A stretch of DNA of 27,615 bases, taken from positions 1-27,615 of the IMG/VR virus record IMGVR_UViG_3300042388_000159, one strand, 5' to 3'. A model generated the notes under the pieces. It did no database searches. It saw only the letters and a program-made list of their open reading frames with translations, and was not told the DNA's origin. Numbering within the stretch: position 1 is the first letter of the stretch; every line of letters starts with the position of its first letter. The stretch is from a virus. This document shows, piece after piece, positions 27,390 to 27,615 of this stretch. Position numbers and translations under genes: made by a program.

Positions 27390-27615
27390 TTCTTGGGGAA
27401 CTGCGCGTAGTAGCGTTCAAAGGGAATGACGATCCAGTTCTGGTGATGCCAACTCGACCATCCTCCGTACGCCGAGAAGTCGTACGACACCTGTCCCTTA
27501 TGGACTCGAAGGCCCCAGGGCTGCCAGTTCATATCGCGGACCATCTTGCGCATGGCGGTGAAACTCTGAACCGGGTCGTAGATGTTGTCGGGCCAGTACT
27601 TGGTCCCGCTCCAGG
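27380..27615 (-). CDS. C-terminal fragment of an unidentified protein (runs off right edge)
   Basis: The minus strand is open from the window edge to a TAG at 27380, giving 77 C-terminal residues. They contain SGTKYWPDNIYDPVQSFTAM, RKMVRDMNWQPWGLRVHKGQ, VSYDFSAYGGWSSWHHQNWI and the ending PFERYYAQFPKKCL. The segment 'DPVQSFTAMRKM....W.PWG' resembles the end of lysozyme-like transglycosylase domains, where a helix is followed by a 'GW.pWg' motif, so a wall-degrading enzyme is possible. The remainder, rich in Trp, Tyr and His, is not recognised. Without the N-terminal part the assignment is open. Confidence 0.65.
   Translation of the reverse strand, partial: WSGTKYWPDNIYDPVQSFTAMRKMVRDMNWQPWGLRVHKGQVSYDFSAYGGWSSWHHQNWIVIPFERYYAQFPKKCL

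Noticed and set aside
1-27615. tRNA genes, integrase/attachment site or insertion sequence
   Set aside because: I saw no cloverleaf with a recognisable T-loop, no recombinase motifs and no terminal inverted repeats flanking a transposase; visual search can miss tRNAs, and a covariance-model search would decide.

Overview
The window is a contiguous stretch of a tailed-phage genome (or prophage) carrying its packaging, head, receptor-binding and neck/tail genes. Nearly every supportable gene lies on the minus strand, so transcription runs from high to low coordinates. The genes are tightly packed, with ATGA, TGATG, TAGTG and TTGA stop/start overlaps, clear AGGAGG-type ribosome binding sites, and many GTG and TTG starts. 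By eye the DNA is moderately GC-rich. The DUF3263-like gene, a family known mainly from Actinobacteria and their phages, points to an actinobacterial host. The truncated gene at the left edge reads as the start of a contractile tail sheath protein, so the phage is probably a myovirus.

In transcription order: 27615-21300 is an accessory and lysis block. It holds a truncated gene, a small ORF, a coiled-coil protein with a basic tail, a 46-residue protein, an HNH nuclease-like protein, a conserved basic protein, a PGRP/amidase endolysin with a peptidoglycan-binding tail, a DUF3263-like protein, zinc-finger-like small proteins, a KTSC-domain protein and several unknowns. A 478-base stretch without a confident gene (21804-22281) comes next, followed by two small genes leading into the large terminase (21274-19667). 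Then come a holin-like protein and a membrane-anchored coiled-coil protein, two small proteins, portal, scaffold-like protein, N4-gp56-type major capsid protein, a 123-residue protein and a head-tail connector-like protein (18226-12878).

From 12877 to 6250 the phage carries a large receptor-binding module: a 92-residue adhesin-like protein, a 440-residue fibre, a 150-residue appendage protein, a 1225-residue repetitive tail fibre with an Mtd-like N-terminus, and a PASTA plus Hint-domain protein. Next (6232-2103) is a six-gene cassette of four related proteins resembling the DUF6065 family interleaved with two different Fe(II)/2-oxoglutarate oxygenase-like proteins. Only after this do the neck and tail genes resume (2092-1): a conserved neck-type protein, two small proteins, a tail-terminator candidate and the sheath.

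The head genes build and fill the capsid, the connector and neck genes join it to the contractile tail, and the fibre block provides host recognition. The oxygenase cassette and the PASTA-Hint protein sit inside the receptor-binding block and are the least understood part. My inference is that they modify or process virion surface proteins, though acting on host components is an alternative. Structured non-coding elements lie after the capsid gene, between portal and scaffold, and before the connector gene. The last includes two short matches to the initiating core of T7-type promoters.
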